Under the pieces are notes generated by a model, which saw nothing but the letters and a program-made list of their open reading frames with translations, did no database searches and was not told where the DNA came from. From Thermohalobaculum sp038528605 (GTDB taxonomy: Bacteria; Pseudomonadota; Alphaproteobacteria; Rhodobacterales; Rhodobacteraceae), in NCBI GenBank assembly GCA_038528605.1, contig JBCBEP010000004.1, forward strand, positions 1 through 64,000: 64,000 nt of DNA. Reading direction: 5' to 3'. The position numbers and the translations under genes are program-made. Shown here one piece after another: positions 53,174 through 61,846 of the stretch (its first letter is position 1; each line of letters opens with the position of its first letter).

Positions 53174-55507
53174 ATGCTCACCTATCTCCCCGAAGACCTC
53201 GTCGAGGCGCCGCGCCGTGCGGCCACCACCACCGCCAGCGCCATCGCCCTCGCCAAGGCGGACCGCCGGTCCGTTCTCCTCGGCGGCGGCGCGCTCTTCG
53301 CCCTCGGCGCCTTCGCCGGGCGGGCAGAAGCTTTCGAGCCCTATCCCACGGGCGGCAGCGCCATGGAGCACGGCCTCGTCTCCGACCCGCTCCTCTTCGT
53401 CTCGATCGATGCCGACGGCACGGTGACCATCACCGCCCACCGCTCCGAGATGGGGCAGGGCGCCCGCACCTCGCTGCCGATGATCATCGCGGACGAGATG
53501 GACGCCGACTGGGCGCGCGTGAAGATCGTTCAGGCCCCTGGCGATGAGCCGACATACGGCAACCAGAACACCGATGGCTCGCGCTCCCTCCGCCATCACA
53601 TCCAGCCCATGCGCGAGATGGGCGCGAGCGTTCGCCTCATGCTCCGCCGGGCCGCCGCCAAGGCCTGGGGTGTCGATGTGGCCGAGGTGTCGCTCGGCCT
53701 CCACACCCTCGAAGGCCCCGCCGGACAGTCCGCCGATTTCGGCGAGATGGCCGAGGCCGCCATGGCCGAGCCGGTGCCGTCACGGGACGAACTCGCCTTC
53801 AAGGACGAGGCCGAGTTCCGCTATCTCGGCAAGGGCGAGGTCTCGATCGCCGATCTCCGGGACATCACTACCGGCAAGGCGATCTACGGCGCCGATGTCC
53901 AGGTCGAGGGCATGCGCACAGCCGTGATCCAGCGCCCGCCCGTCCTCGGCGCCGCTGTCAAGTCGTTCGACCGGGAAGCCGCCATGGCCGTCCCGGGCGT
54001 TGAGGCGGTGATCGAGCTCGCGGGCACGGCCGAGCCCGTCCTCTTCAACCCCCTCGGCGGCGTCGCTGTCGTCGCCACCAACACCTGGGCGGCCGAGCAG
54101 GGTCGCGCGGCACTCGCCGTCGAATGGGAAGACAGCCCCCATGCCGCCTATGATTCCGAGGCGTTCCGCAAGTCGATGGAAGCCGCTTCCCAGAACCCCG
54201 ACACGGTCTTCCGCGATCAGGGCGATGTGCAGGCGGCTTTCGGGGACGCGGCGCGAACCTTCGAGCGGCGCTATTATCAGGCCCACATGGCCCACGCGAC
54301 CATGGAGCCGCCGGCCGCCGTCGCGCGCCTGACCGATGACGGCAAGATGGAGGTCTGGGCCCCCGTCCAGAGCCCCTACAAGGCCCGGACGGACATCGCG
54401 GCGGATCTCGGCATGGACGTGGCCGATGTCACCGTCCACGTCACCCTCCTCGGCGGCGGCTTCGGCCGTAAGTCGAAGGCCGATTTCGCGACGGAGGCCG
54501 CGCGCCTCGCGAAGGCAACGGGCAGTCCCGTCCGGGTGCAGTGGACCCGCGAGGACGATATCCGCAACGCCTTCTTCCACACCGTCTCCGTGGAGAAGAT
54601 CGCCGTGGCCCTCGATGCCGGCAACAAGGTGACCGGCTGGCACCATACATCCGTCGCGCCGACGATCCTCAGCACCTTCGTTCCGGGCGCCGAGAACCAG
54701 TTCAATATCGAGCAGGGCATGGGCCATGTGGACACGCCCTTCGATGTGCCGAACTTCCGGGCGGATAACGCGAAGGCGGCCTCCCATACCCGCATCGGCT
54801 GGTGGCGCGCGGTCTCCAACATCCCCCGCGCCTGGGCGGTGCAGACCTTCGTGGCGGAGCTCGCGGAGGAGCTCGGCCGCGATCAGAAGGACATGCTGCT
54901 GGAGCTGATCGGCCCCGCGCGCACCGTCGACCCGGCGGCCGAGGGCTACCCGGACGATTTCTGGGACTATGGCGAGCCTTACGACGCGTTCCCGATCGAG
55001 ACGGGCCGTCTCTCGACCGTCGTCGAGATGGCCGCGGCCGAAGCCGGGTGGGGCAAGGCGCTGCCGGAGGGCGAGGCCCTCGGCATCGCCGCCCACCGCT
55101 CCTTCGTCAGCTACGTGGCCACGGTCGCGCGGGTGAAGATCGTCGATGGCCTCGTGCGCGTGCCGGAGCTCCATTTCGCCATCGACTGCGGCTACGCGGC
55201 CAATCCCGAACGTATCCGCAGCCAGATGGAAGGGGCGGCGGTTATGGGCATGACCGCGGCGCTCCACTCGGCGGTCACCTTCGAGAACGGGGCGGCCGTG
55301 CAGTCGAACTACACCGACTACGAGATGGTGCGGTCCGACAACTTCCCCGAGAAGGTGCATGTCCACATCGTCGATCACCCCTTCTCGGTCCACGCCACCG
55401 GGGTGGGCGAGCCCGGCGTGCCCCCGGTGCCGCCCGCCATCGGCAACGCGATCTTCAACGCCACGGGCAAGCGCCTGCGCGACCTGCCCTTCGGCGCCTA
55501 TGTCTGA
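53174..55507 (+). CDS. Molybdenum hydroxylase large subunit (IorB/aldehyde-oxidase type), Tat-exported
   Basis: A 777-residue molybdopterin-binding subunit. An N-terminal twin-arginine signal (ADRRSVLLGGGALFALGAFA) ending near GRAEA predicts export of the folded complex. Mo-pterin contacts include GGGFGRKSKADFATEA and RSEMGQGARTSLPMIIADE. The catalytic Glu is in GVGEPGVPPVPPAIGNAI near the C-terminus. It forms an enzyme with the preceding Fe-S subunit. The substrate could be an N-heterocycle or aldehyde, and cannot be told from sequence. No XdhC-type maturation factor is adjacent. Confidence 0.92.
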   Translation: MLTYLPEDLVEAPRRAATTTASAIALAKADRRSVLLGGGALFALGAFAGRAEAFEPYPTGGSAMEHGLVSDPLLFVSIDADGTVTITAHRSEMGQGARTSLPMIIADEMDADWARVKIVQAPGDEPTYGNQNTDGSRSLRHHIQPMREMGASVRLMLRRAAAKAWGVDVAEVSLGLHTLEGPAGQSADFGEMAEAAMAEPVPSRDELAFKDEAEFRYLGKGEVSIADLRDITTGKAIYGADVQVEGMRTAVIQRPPVLGAAVKSFDREAAMAVPGVEAVIELAGTAEPVLFNPLGGVAVVATNTWAAEQGRAALAVEWEDSPHAAYDSEAFRKSMEAASQNPDTVFRDQGDVQAAFGDAARTFERRYYQAHMAHATMEPPAAVARLTDDGKMEVWAPVQSPYKARTDIAADLGMDVADVTVHVTLLGGGFGRKSKADFATEAARLAKATGSPVRVQWTREDDIRNAFFHTVSVEKIAVALDAGNKVTGWHHTSVAPTILSTFVPGAENQFNIEQGMGHVDTPFDVPNFRADNAKAASHTRIGWWRAVSNIPRAWAVQTFVAELAEELGRDQKDMLLELIGPARTVDPAAEGYPDDFWDYGEPYDAFPIETGRLSTVVEMAAAEAGWGKALPEGEALGIAAHRSFVSYVATVARVKIVDGLVRVPELHFAIDCGYAANPERIRSQMEGAAVMGMTAALHSAVTFENGAAVQSNYTDYEMVRSDNFPEKVHVHIVDHPFSVHATGVGEPGVPPVPPAIGNAIFNATGKRLRDLPFGAYV

Positions 55508-55520
55508 TCGCTGACGATGT

Positions 55521-55557
55521 GAGTGGGGCGGGTCGTCCCGGGCCCGCCCTCCCACTC
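55521..55557. terminator. Hairpin downstream of the molybdenum hydroxylase
   Basis: GAGTGGG near 55521 pairs with CCCACTC near 55551-55557, with inner GCGGG/CCCGC pairs and a small bulge. It lies between the convergent hydroxylase and fabI genes and may stop both transcripts. Confidence 0.5.
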
Positions 55558-55614
55558 CAGGCTTTCGGAAAGCCCAGGTCCTCGCCGGGCCGGTGCGCAG
55601 CACCGACCGGCCAC

Positions 55615-55633
55615 GGGCGGCCGAAGGCCGCCC
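55615..55633. terminator. Hairpin downstream of fabI
   Basis: A perfect eight-base-pair stem GGGCGGCC/GGCCGCCC with a GAA loop, about 36 bases past the fabI stop on the minus strand. It uses the same stem core as the rpmG and clpA terminators. There is no clear T-run. Confidence 0.5.
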
Positions 55634-55668
55634 GCTCTGAAGCCCCTGGAGGCCTTGAAGCGGCTGGG

Positions 55669-56511
55669 TCAGTCTTTCTGGAGGGCGATGTCCGGGGCGT
55701 CCTCGGCCTTCATGCCAACCACGTGGTAGCCGCAATCCACATGGTGGCATTCGCCCGTCACGCCCGAGGAGAGGTCGGAGAGGAGATAGAACCCGGCCTT
55801 GCCCACATCGTCCTGGCTGACATTGCGCTTCAGGGGCGCGTTCAGCTCGTTCCATTTGAGGATGTAGCGGAAGTCCCCGATCCCGCTGGCGGCCAGCGTC
55901 TTGATCGGCCCGGCGGAGAGGGCGTTTACGCGGATGTCGTTCCGGCCGAGATCGACGGCGAGGTAGCGTACGCTCGCCTCCAGCGCCGCCTTCGCCACCC
56001 CCATCACGTTGTAATGCGGCATCACCCGCTCGGCGCCGTAATAGGTCAGCGTCACGAGGCTGCCGCCCTCGGTCATCAGCGGCTCGGCGCGCTGGGCGAG
56101 TGCGGTGAAGCTGTAGCAGCTGATCAGCATCGACTGGGTGAAGTTCGCCTCGGAGGTCTCGAGGTAGCGCCCCTTCAGCTCCTCCTTGTCCGCATAGGCG
56201 ATGGCGTGGAGCAGGAAATCGAGCTGCCCCCATTTCTCCTTCACCGCCGCGAAGACCGCGTCCATCGAGGCCGCATCCGTCACGTCGCAGGGCATCACGA
56301 GATCGCTACCCACGCTCTCGGCCAGCGGGCGCACCCGGCGCTCGAGCGCCTCGCCCTGATAGGTGAAACCGAGGGAGGCGCCCTGGGCCGCGCATTGCTT
56401 GGCGATGCCCCAGGCGATCGAGCGCTCGTTGGCGACGCCGAGGATCAGCCCGCGCTTGCCCGCCATCAGCCCGCCCGCCATCAGCCCGCTCGTCATGCGC
56501 CCGTCCGTCAT
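55669..56511 (-). CDS. fabI: Enoyl-[acyl-carrier-protein] reductase (NADH) FabI
   Basis: A 280-residue SDR-fold enzyme that completes each fatty-acid elongation cycle. AGKRGLILGVANERSIAWG is the NADH site; the active-site Tyr157 and the Tyr167-x6-Lys174 pair appear in TYYGAERVMPHYNVMGVAKA. SAGPIKTLAASGI is also typical. The start at 56509-56511 has GGGAGG eight bases upstream. The first 20 residues contain MTDGRMTSGLMAGGLMAG, a run of near-repeated units with three extra Met codons, so the true start may vary. It is divergent from pdxH. Confidence 0.95.
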   Translation of the reverse strand: MTDGRMTSGLMAGGLMAGKRGLILGVANERSIAWGIAKQCAAQGASLGFTYQGEALERRVRPLAESVGSDLVMPCDVTDAASMDAVFAAVKEKWGQLDFLLHAIAYADKEELKGRYLETSEANFTQSMLISCYSFTALAQRAEPLMTEGGSLVTLTYYGAERVMPHYNVMGVAKAALEASVRYLAVDLGRNDIRVNALSAGPIKTLAASGIGDFRYILKWNELNAPLKRNVSQDDVGKAGFYLLSDLSSGVTGECHHVDCGYHVVGMKAEDAPDIALQKD

Positions 56512-56692
56512 GCGCCCGTCCTCCCGTGATGCTGCAGGCCGACGCATGAAGGGCGCCGCGCGAAGAGGCCCCCGCTTACGTAAGATTGCCGCAACCATCA
56601 AGCCGCACCCGGCGCCGGCGCCGCGCCCTTCCGCTACCGCTGCGCGCGCGCTATCCCCGGCCGCGGCGATTGCAGAACGGGAGAGATGCGCC

Positions 56693-57331
56693 ATGGAGCT
56701 TCTGACCGGCGGCCATCTGGAGGGCATCTTCGCGGCCCCCGAGGGGCCTTATGCGCTGGCGCAGAGCTGGCTCGACGATGCCTGGAAGTCCGAGCCCGAG
56801 GATGCCAACGCCGTGGCGCTTGCCACCGCGGATGCCACGGGTCTGCCGGATGTGCGCATGGTGCTCCTGAAGGAGATCGAGGCGGACGAGGCGGCCGGCG
56901 GGTTCGTGTTCTACACGAACTATGAAGGCGCGAAGGGCGTGCAGCTTTCGGAGAACCCCCAGGCAGCGCTCGTCTTTCACTGGAAGTCGCTCCGCCGGCA
57001 GCTGCGGCTGCGCGGCCCGGTCGAACGGGTCGAGGGCCAGCAGGCGGACGACTACTACAACAGCCGCGCCTATCAGAGCCGCATCGGCGCCTGGGCCAGC
57101 GCCCAGTCCCGCCCGCTCGAGAGCCGCGGGCGGCTGATGCGGGAGGTCGCAGCCGTGGCGGCGCGGTACCCGATGAACCCGCCGCGCCCGCCGCATTGGG
57201 GCGGCTTCCGGATCCGACCGGTGCAGATGGAGTTCTGGGCGGACGGACAGTTCCGCCTGCACGACCGCTTCCGCTGGACCCGCGATGCCGCTGGCGAGGG
57301 CCTTTGGCAGGTAGCGCGCCTCAACCCCTGA
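56693..57331 (+). CDS. pdxH: Pyridoxamine 5'-phosphate oxidase
   Basis: A 212-residue FMN enzyme making pyridoxal 5'-phosphate from the pyridoxamine or pyridoxine form. Landmarks are VRMVLLKEIEADEAAGGFVF, FYTNYEGAKGVQL, FHWKSLRRQLRLRGPVERV and the C-terminal FWADGQFRLHDRFRW and ARLNP end, which is the family hallmark. The start ATG follows GGGAGAG. fabI and pdxH are divergent from a shared 181-base region. A long stem-loop element follows 12 bases after the stop. Confidence 0.95.
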   Translation: MELLTGGHLEGIFAAPEGPYALAQSWLDDAWKSEPEDANAVALATADATGLPDVRMVLLKEIEADEAAGGFVFYTNYEGAKGVQLSENPQAALVFHWKSLRRQLRLRGPVERVEGQQADDYYNSRAYQSRIGAWASAQSRPLESRGRLMREVAAVAARYPMNPPRPPHWGGFRIRPVQMEFWADGQFRLHDRFRWTRDAAGEGLWQVARLNP

Positions 57332-57343
57332 TCGCGTACCGGT

Positions 57344-57420
57344 GGCGGGCCCGGTCATGGCCCGCCACCTCCCCCGCCCGCCCACCCGTCGGCGGCGGGC
57401 CATGACCGGACGGGCCCGCC
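57344..57420. repeat. Long stem-loop with G-quadruplex-type loop (copy 3)
   Basis: Inner arms CCGGTCATGGCCCGCC (57351-57366) and its complement (57394-57409) pair over 16 bases without mismatch. Outer arms GGCGGGCCC/GGGCCCGCC (57344-57352, 57412-57420) can add pairs across a small bulge. The 27-base loop holds C5-G-C3-G-C3-A-C3 at 57371-57387, a four-tract G-quadruplex motif on the minus strand. The loop is almost identical to that at 35202-35222, while the outer stem sequence is different. It lies just after pdxH. Confidence 0.8.
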
Positions 57421-57428
57421 CTGTCCTG

Positions 57429-57456
57429 CGCCCGATCACGCGCCCGTGATCGGGCG
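57429..57456. terminator. Second hairpin downstream of pdxH
   Basis: A perfect 12-base-pair stem CGCCCGATCACG/CGTGATCGGGCG with a four-base loop (CGCC), nine bases after the copy-3 element. It may end the pdxH transcript. The rest of the region up to 57600 has no gene. It should hold the promoter of the CHRD protein. Confidence 0.6.
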
Positions 57457-57600
57457 TGATAAGCCCTCCCAGAACCAAACGACGCCTCCCTGCGCACTCA
57501 GGGCCAAGGCGTGTTGGCCCTTCGCTTCGCTGCGCGCCCGATCAGAGCCGCCCGTTCACCATCCGGACGGCGGCACGACAGCAACAGGGATCGCATCAGC

Positions 57601-59991
57601 ATGTCGCAGTTTTTCACCGTCGACCTCCCCCTTTCCGAGACGCAGGAGGCGGGGCCCAACGTCCCCGTCGATACCGCCGCCACGGGCAATGCCAGCATCG
57701 CCTACGACCCCGCCACCGGGCTCGTCACCGTCGAGGGCAGCTTCGAGAACCTCGCCGGCCCGCTCTTCCCGGTCGGCGGCGCCGACAGCACCGGCTTCGA
57801 GCAGACGGCCGTGCACATCCACCTCGCCGGCGTCGGGCGCAACGGCCCCATCGCCTTCAATCTCGGCGTCACCGACAACGGCAACGGTTCGGGCACCTTC
57901 CAGCGCAGCTTCGAGGTAACGCCCGAGCAGGCCGACGTGTTTGCCGCCGGCGGCTACTACATCAACCTCCACACCACCGCGAACCCCACGGGGGAGCTGC
58001 GCGGGCAGCTGGATGTCGATAGCGGCCAGTTCGACATCGTCGACGCCTCGAACCCGCTCAGCGAGGATCAGGAGGTCGTCGAGACGCCGATCCCGGACGG
58101 GCCCGCCACCGGCAATACCGAGGTGTTCTTCGACAGCCTCACCAACACGCTCGTGGTCACCGGCACCTTCTCCGGCCTCTCGGCGGACCTTCTGCCGGTG
58201 GGCGGGGACGATGCCTTCGGCAACCCCGAGAGCGCCATCCACCTCCACAACGGCCTCGCCGGCCAGAACGGCCCCATCGTCCGCAACCTCACCGTCACGG
58301 ATAACGGAGACGGCTCGGGCAGCTTCGAGGGACGCTTCGTGCTTTCGGACGAAGAGGTGGCGGACCTCCGGGCCGACGCGATCTACGTCAATCTCCACAC
58401 CACCGCGAACCCCACGGGCGAGATCCGCGGCCAGCTCACGCTCCAGCAGGATGTGGTCGACACCGTAACCCGCGGCCTCGAGATGAGCGAGGCGCAGGAG
58501 GTGGTCGAGACCCCCATTCCGGACGGTCCCGCCACCGGCAGCATCGATGCCTTCCTCGACGCCCAGGCGATGGAAATCGAGGTCACCGGCACCTTCTCGG
58601 GCCTCTCCTCGCCGCTCTTCCCCGTGGGCGGAGAGGACGCGGCGGGCAACCCGGAAAGCGCCATCCATATCCATTTCGCACCGGCCGGAGAGAACGGCCC
58701 GATCTTCCGCAACCTCACGGTCACCGACAATGGCGACGGCTCGGGCAGCTTCACCGGTCGCTTCGCGGTGACGGAGGAGGAAGCGCGCGCCTTCGCGGCG
58801 GACCAGTACTACGTGAACCTCCACACCGAGGCGAACCCGACGGGCGAGCTCCGCGGTCAGATCGACCTCGACAGCGGGCGCTTCGACGACGTGACGCGGG
58901 ACATTCCCATCGAGGAAGCGCAGGAGGTGACCGAGGTTCCCGTCGTCGATACCGCCTCGACCGGCAGCTTCGACGTGACCTTCGACAGTGCGACCAACCG
59001 CATCACGGTCGACGGCACCTTCGAGAACCTCACGAGCCCGCTCAACCCCGTTGGTGGCGAGGACGGCTTCGGCAACCCCGAGAGCGCCGTGCATGTGCAC
59101 TTCGCGCCCGCCGGCGAGAACGGCCCGATCCTCTTCAACCTCGCGGTGACGGATAATGGCGACGGCTCGGGCAGCTTTTCCGGCAGCATCTTGGTGACCG
59201 ACGAGCAGCGCGCCGAGTTCGATGCGGGCAACTACTACGTGAACCTGCACACGGAGGCGAACCCGTCCGGCGAGCTTCGGGGCCAGCTCGTCCTTTCCTC
59301 GGATATCGACGACGATACGGTGCTGCGTGAGGAGATCGCGGGCACGCTCGGCGACGATGCGGAGATCGCCGGCACTGCCGGCAACGATGCGATCCGCGCG
59401 CTCACCGGCGACGACACGATCCTGGCGAGCGCCGGGAACGACCTCGTCGATGGCGGCGACGGTCTCGACACGATGGTGTTTGGCGACGTGGCCTCGACCG
59501 ATCTGGAGGTCGCGATCGATCCAGCAGGCGAGAGCGCGATCGCCACGCCTGAAGGTGAGATCACCGCCGTCAATCTCGAGGTGCTGTCGCTTTCGGACGG
59601 GGATCTCCGGCTCGACGTCGGGCAGGGCGAAACCGCCGGCGCCGTCTCGCGCCTCTACACGGGCGTGCTCGGCCGCGAGGGCGATGCCGAAGGTCTCGCC
59701 TTCTGGATCGGCGAGGTCGATGACGGGCTCTCCCTCACGGACCTCGCCGCCGCCTTCGCGAACAGCGACGAGTTCGCATCCCAGGGCGGGGCGGACAGCG
59801 ACGCAGCCTTCCTCGACGCGCTCTACCAGAACCTGCGCGGCGGGCCGGGTGACGAAGAAGGCCTCGCTTTCTGGACCGAGCAGCTGCAGAACGCCAACCG
59901 CCGTGTCGAGGTCGTGCTCGCCTTTGCCGAGAGCGACGAGGCCGTGGCGAACAACGCCGATGCGCTCGACGAGGGCGTCTTCCTCGGTTGA
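57601..59991 (+). CDS. Large secreted protein: four CHRD domains, RTX-like repeats and DUF4214
   Basis: A 796-residue acidic protein with no cysteine and no N-terminal signal peptide. Four CHRD repeats follow each other with an exact 142-residue period: the NLHT motif falls at 122, 264, 406 and 548, each followed by a form of ANPTGELRGQL. A short degenerate RTX-like stretch follows (about 575-625: GTLGDDAEIAGTAGNDAI then ASAGNDLVDGGDG). The C-terminus is DUF4214 (RLYTGVLGREGDAEGLAFW and a second similar unit). The RTX-like part and the missing signal peptide fit type I secretion. The 39-43 kb exporter pair is a candidate. Function is unknown; surface adhesion or calcium-linked structure is plausible. 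Confidence 0.85.
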   Translation: MSQFFTVDLPLSETQEAGPNVPVDTAATGNASIAYDPATGLVTVEGSFENLAGPLFPVGGADSTGFEQTAVHIHLAGVGRNGPIAFNLGVTDNGNGSGTFQRSFEVTPEQADVFAAGGYYINLHTTANPTGELRGQLDVDSGQFDIVDASNPLSEDQEVVETPIPDGPATGNTEVFFDSLTNTLVVTGTFSGLSADLLPVGGDDAFGNPESAIHLHNGLAGQNGPIVRNLTVTDNGDGSGSFEGRFVLSDEEVADLRADAIYVNLHTTANPTGEIRGQLTLQQDVVDTVTRGLEMSEAQEVVETPIPDGPATGSIDAFLDAQAMEIEVTGTFSGLSSPLFPVGGEDAAGNPESAIHIHFAPAGENGPIFRNLTVTDNGDGSGSFTGRFAVTEEEARAFAADQYYVNLHTEANPTGELRGQIDLDSGRFDDVTRDIPIEEAQEVTEVPVVDTASTGSFDVTFDSATNRITVDGTFENLTSPLNPVGGEDGFGNPESAVHVHFAPAGENGPILFNLAVTDNGDGSGSFSGSILVTDEQRAEFDAGNYYVNLHTEANPSGELRGQLVLSSDIDDDTVLREEIAGTLGDDAEIAGTAGNDAIRALTGDDTILASAGNDLVDGGDGLDTMVFGDVASTDLEVAIDPAGESAIATPEGEITAVNLEVLSLSDGDLRLDVGQGETAGAVSRLYTGVLGREGDAEGLAFWIGEVDDGLSLTDLAAAFANSDEFASQGGADSDAAFLDALYQNLRGGPGDEEGLAFWTEQLQNANRRVEVVLAFAESDEAVANNADALDEGVFLG

Positions 59992-59998
59992 GCCCATT

Positions 59999-60034
59999 GC
60001 CGCCCCCCGGCGCTGAGAGGCGCCGGGGGGCGGC
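59999..60034 (+). terminator. Strong hairpin terminator of the CHRD gene
   Basis: A perfect 15-base-pair stem GCCGCCCCCCGGCGC/GCGCCGGGGGGCGGC with a six-base loop (TGAGAG), seven bases past the stop. No long T-run follows. It is one of the longest simple stems in the window. Confidence 0.7.
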
Positions 60035-60123
60035 ATCCCGCAATCGGCCATGGCGGTCGCGGGCGCGATGTGGTCAAGCTTGGCAAGCACCCGGTGCGGT
60101 GCAGGCCACGCGGGATCGGCGCC

Positions 60124-60879
60124 ATGAGCGATCAGGAAAAACCGGCGGACACACGGCGCACGCTGCTGCTGACGGGGGCGAGCCGGGGCATCGGGCACGC
60201 CACGGTCAAGCGCTTCTCCTCCGCCGGCTGGCGCGTCATCTCCTGCTCCCGCCAGCCCTTTCCGGAGGACTGCCCCTGGGAGGCGGGGGAGGAGGACCAC
60301 ATCCAGGTCGACCTCTCCGACCCGCATTCGACCATCGAGGCGGTGGAGGAAATCCGCCGCCGCCTGCCCGGCGGCCGGCTCGACGCGCTGGTGAACAATG
60401 CCGGCATCTCGCCCAAGGGGCCCGAGGGCGAGCGCCTCAACACCATCGACACGGACCTGAGGGACTGGGGCCGGGTCTTCCACGTCAACTTCTTCTCGAG
60501 CGTGGTGCTGGCCCGCGGGCTCTTCAACGAGCTGAAGGCCGCGAAGGGCGCCATCGTCAACGTAACCTCCATCGCCGGGGCCCGCGTCCATCCCTTCGCT
60601 GGCGCCGCCTATTCAACGTCGAAGGCCGCGCTCGCAGCCCTCACGCGCGAGATGGCGCATGACTACGGCCCCCATGGCATCCGAGTAAACGCCATCGCGC
60701 CGGGCGAGATCGAGACCGCGATCCTCAGCCCGGGCACGGACAAGCTGGCCGAAAGCCTGCCCCTCCGCCGCCTCGGCAAACCCGAGGAGGTGGCCCGCAC
60801 CATCTATTACCTCTGCACCCCCGAAAGCTCCTACGTCACCGGCGTCGAAATCGAAATCAACGGCGGCCAACACGTCTGA
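60124..60879 (+). CDS. SDR-family oxidoreductase
   Basis: A 251-residue classical short-chain dehydrogenase. The nucleotide site is LLTGASRGIGHATVKRF near residues 15-31, then VNNAGISPKG. The catalytic set is Ser in VTSIAGARVHPFAG and the Tyr-xxx-Lys in AYSTSKAALAAL. NAIAPGEIETAILSPGTD and YVTGVEIEINGGQHV complete the pattern. The substrate is unknown. The start at 60124 follows GGATCGGCGCC, without a strong ribosome site. Confidence 0.88.
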   Translation: MSDQEKPADTRRTLLLTGASRGIGHATVKRFSSAGWRVISCSRQPFPEDCPWEAGEEDHIQVDLSDPHSTIEAVEEIRRRLPGGRLDALVNNAGISPKGPEGERLNTIDTDLRDWGRVFHVNFFSSVVLARGLFNELKAAKGAIVNVTSIAGARVHPFAGAAYSTSKAALAALTREMAHDYGPHGIRVNAIAPGEIETAILSPGTDKLAESLPLRRLGKPEEVARTIYYLCTPESSYVTGVEIEINGGQHV

Positions 60880-61013
60880 ACACCCATGGCTGTCTGTCGC
60901 CCGGGTTGCGCTTTCGACTCACCTTGCGCCCATGCACCCGCCCGTTGCGCATCGCGCGTGGGCAGCGTGCGCGCTTGCAGCTACGCTGATGTCAACGCAG
61001 CCGGGAGGACGCC

Positions 61014-61637
61014 ATGATCGATCTCTACACCTGGAGCACGCCGAACGGGCGGAAGGTCTCGATCCTGCTCGAGGAGCTTGGGCTGGCCTACGAGGCGCAT
61101 GCCATCAACATCTCGAAGGACGAGCAGTTCGCGCCGGCCTTTCTGGCCATCAGCCCCAACAACAAGATCCCCGCCATCGTCGACCGCGACACGGGGCAGA
61201 GCCTGATGGAATCGGGCGCGATCATGCTCTACCTCGCTGAGAAGACGGGGAAATTCGGTGGGGACGCCAGCTCGCGCTGGACCGTTGCGGAGTGGCTGAT
61301 GTGGCAGATGGGCGGCCTCGGCCCCATGGCGGGCCAGGCGCATCACTTCCTGCATTTCAACCCCGGCAAGGCGGCCTATGCCGAGGAGCGCTACGGCAAG
61401 GAGACCCAGCGGCTCTACGGCGTGCTAGACCGCCGGCTGGCAGGGCGGGACTTCATCGCGGGCGACTACTCCATCGCAGACATGGCGACCTGGCCCTGGG
61501 TCAGCCGGTTCGAATGGCAGCAGATCGACCTCAACGCCTTCCCGAATGTGAGGGACTGGTACCTGAGGATCGCGGACCGTCCGGCCGTGCAAAAGGGCTA
61601 CAGCGTGCCCGTTCCCGGCGACATCCCGCGCCCATGA
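61014..61637 (+). CDS. Glutathione S-transferase family protein (YfcG/YghU-like)
   Basis: A 207-residue GST. The N-terminal thioredoxin-like domain has TWSTPNGRKVSILLEELGL, with a Thr/Asn pair in place of a Cys, then NNKIPAIVD and LMESGAIMLYLAEK for glutathione binding. The C-terminal helical domain includes YSIADMATWPWVSRFEW. This matches the Nu-class disulfide-bond oxidoreductase group (YfcG/YghU). The start follows GGGAGG. Its stop overlaps the ATG of a small lipoprotein gene. Confidence 0.9.
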   Translation: MIDLYTWSTPNGRKVSILLEELGLAYEAHAINISKDEQFAPAFLAISPNNKIPAIVDRDTGQSLMESGAIMLYLAEKTGKFGGDASSRWTVAEWLMWQMGGLGPMAGQAHHFLHFNPGKAAYAEERYGKETQRLYGVLDRRLAGRDFIAGDYSIADMATWPWVSRFEWQQIDLNAFPNVRDWYLRIADRPAVQKGYSVPVPGDIPRP

Positions 61638-61846
61638 CGACCAACATGACGCGCGCGATCCTGCTCCTGGCGCTCACGCTGCAGGGCTGCGTTGCCTATA
61701 CGGTGGTCGACACGGCGGTCAGTGTGACGGCGACGGTTGTGGAGACCACGGTGGATGTGGGCGCCGCGGTTGTTACCGCGCCGGTGCGCGCCTTTTCGAG
61801 CGACGATGACGATGACAGCGACGACGAGGCGCCTTCAGACGACTGA
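61634..61846 (+). CDS. Small probable lipoprotein
   Basis: A 70-residue protein with a lipoprotein-like signal: MTRAILLLALTLQGC, where Cys is the likely lipidation site, though Gln at -2 is unusual. The mature part is Val/Thr-rich (TAVSVTATVVETTVDVGAAV) and ends in a strongly acidic tail (SSDDDDDSDDEAPSDD). The start overlaps the GST stop (ATGA), so the two may be co-translated. The last 12 bases overlap the convergent gene 61835-62215. No family is recognised. Confidence 0.65.
   Translation: MTTNMTRAILLLALTLQGCVAYTVVDTAVSVTATVVETTVDVGAAVVTAPVRAFSSDDDDDSDDEAPSDD

Noticed and set aside
57556..60591. Minus-strand open frame over 1000 codons opposite the CHRD protein
   Set aside because: It mirrors the four CHRD repeats in reverse frame. 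The plus-strand protein has clear domains and a terminator.
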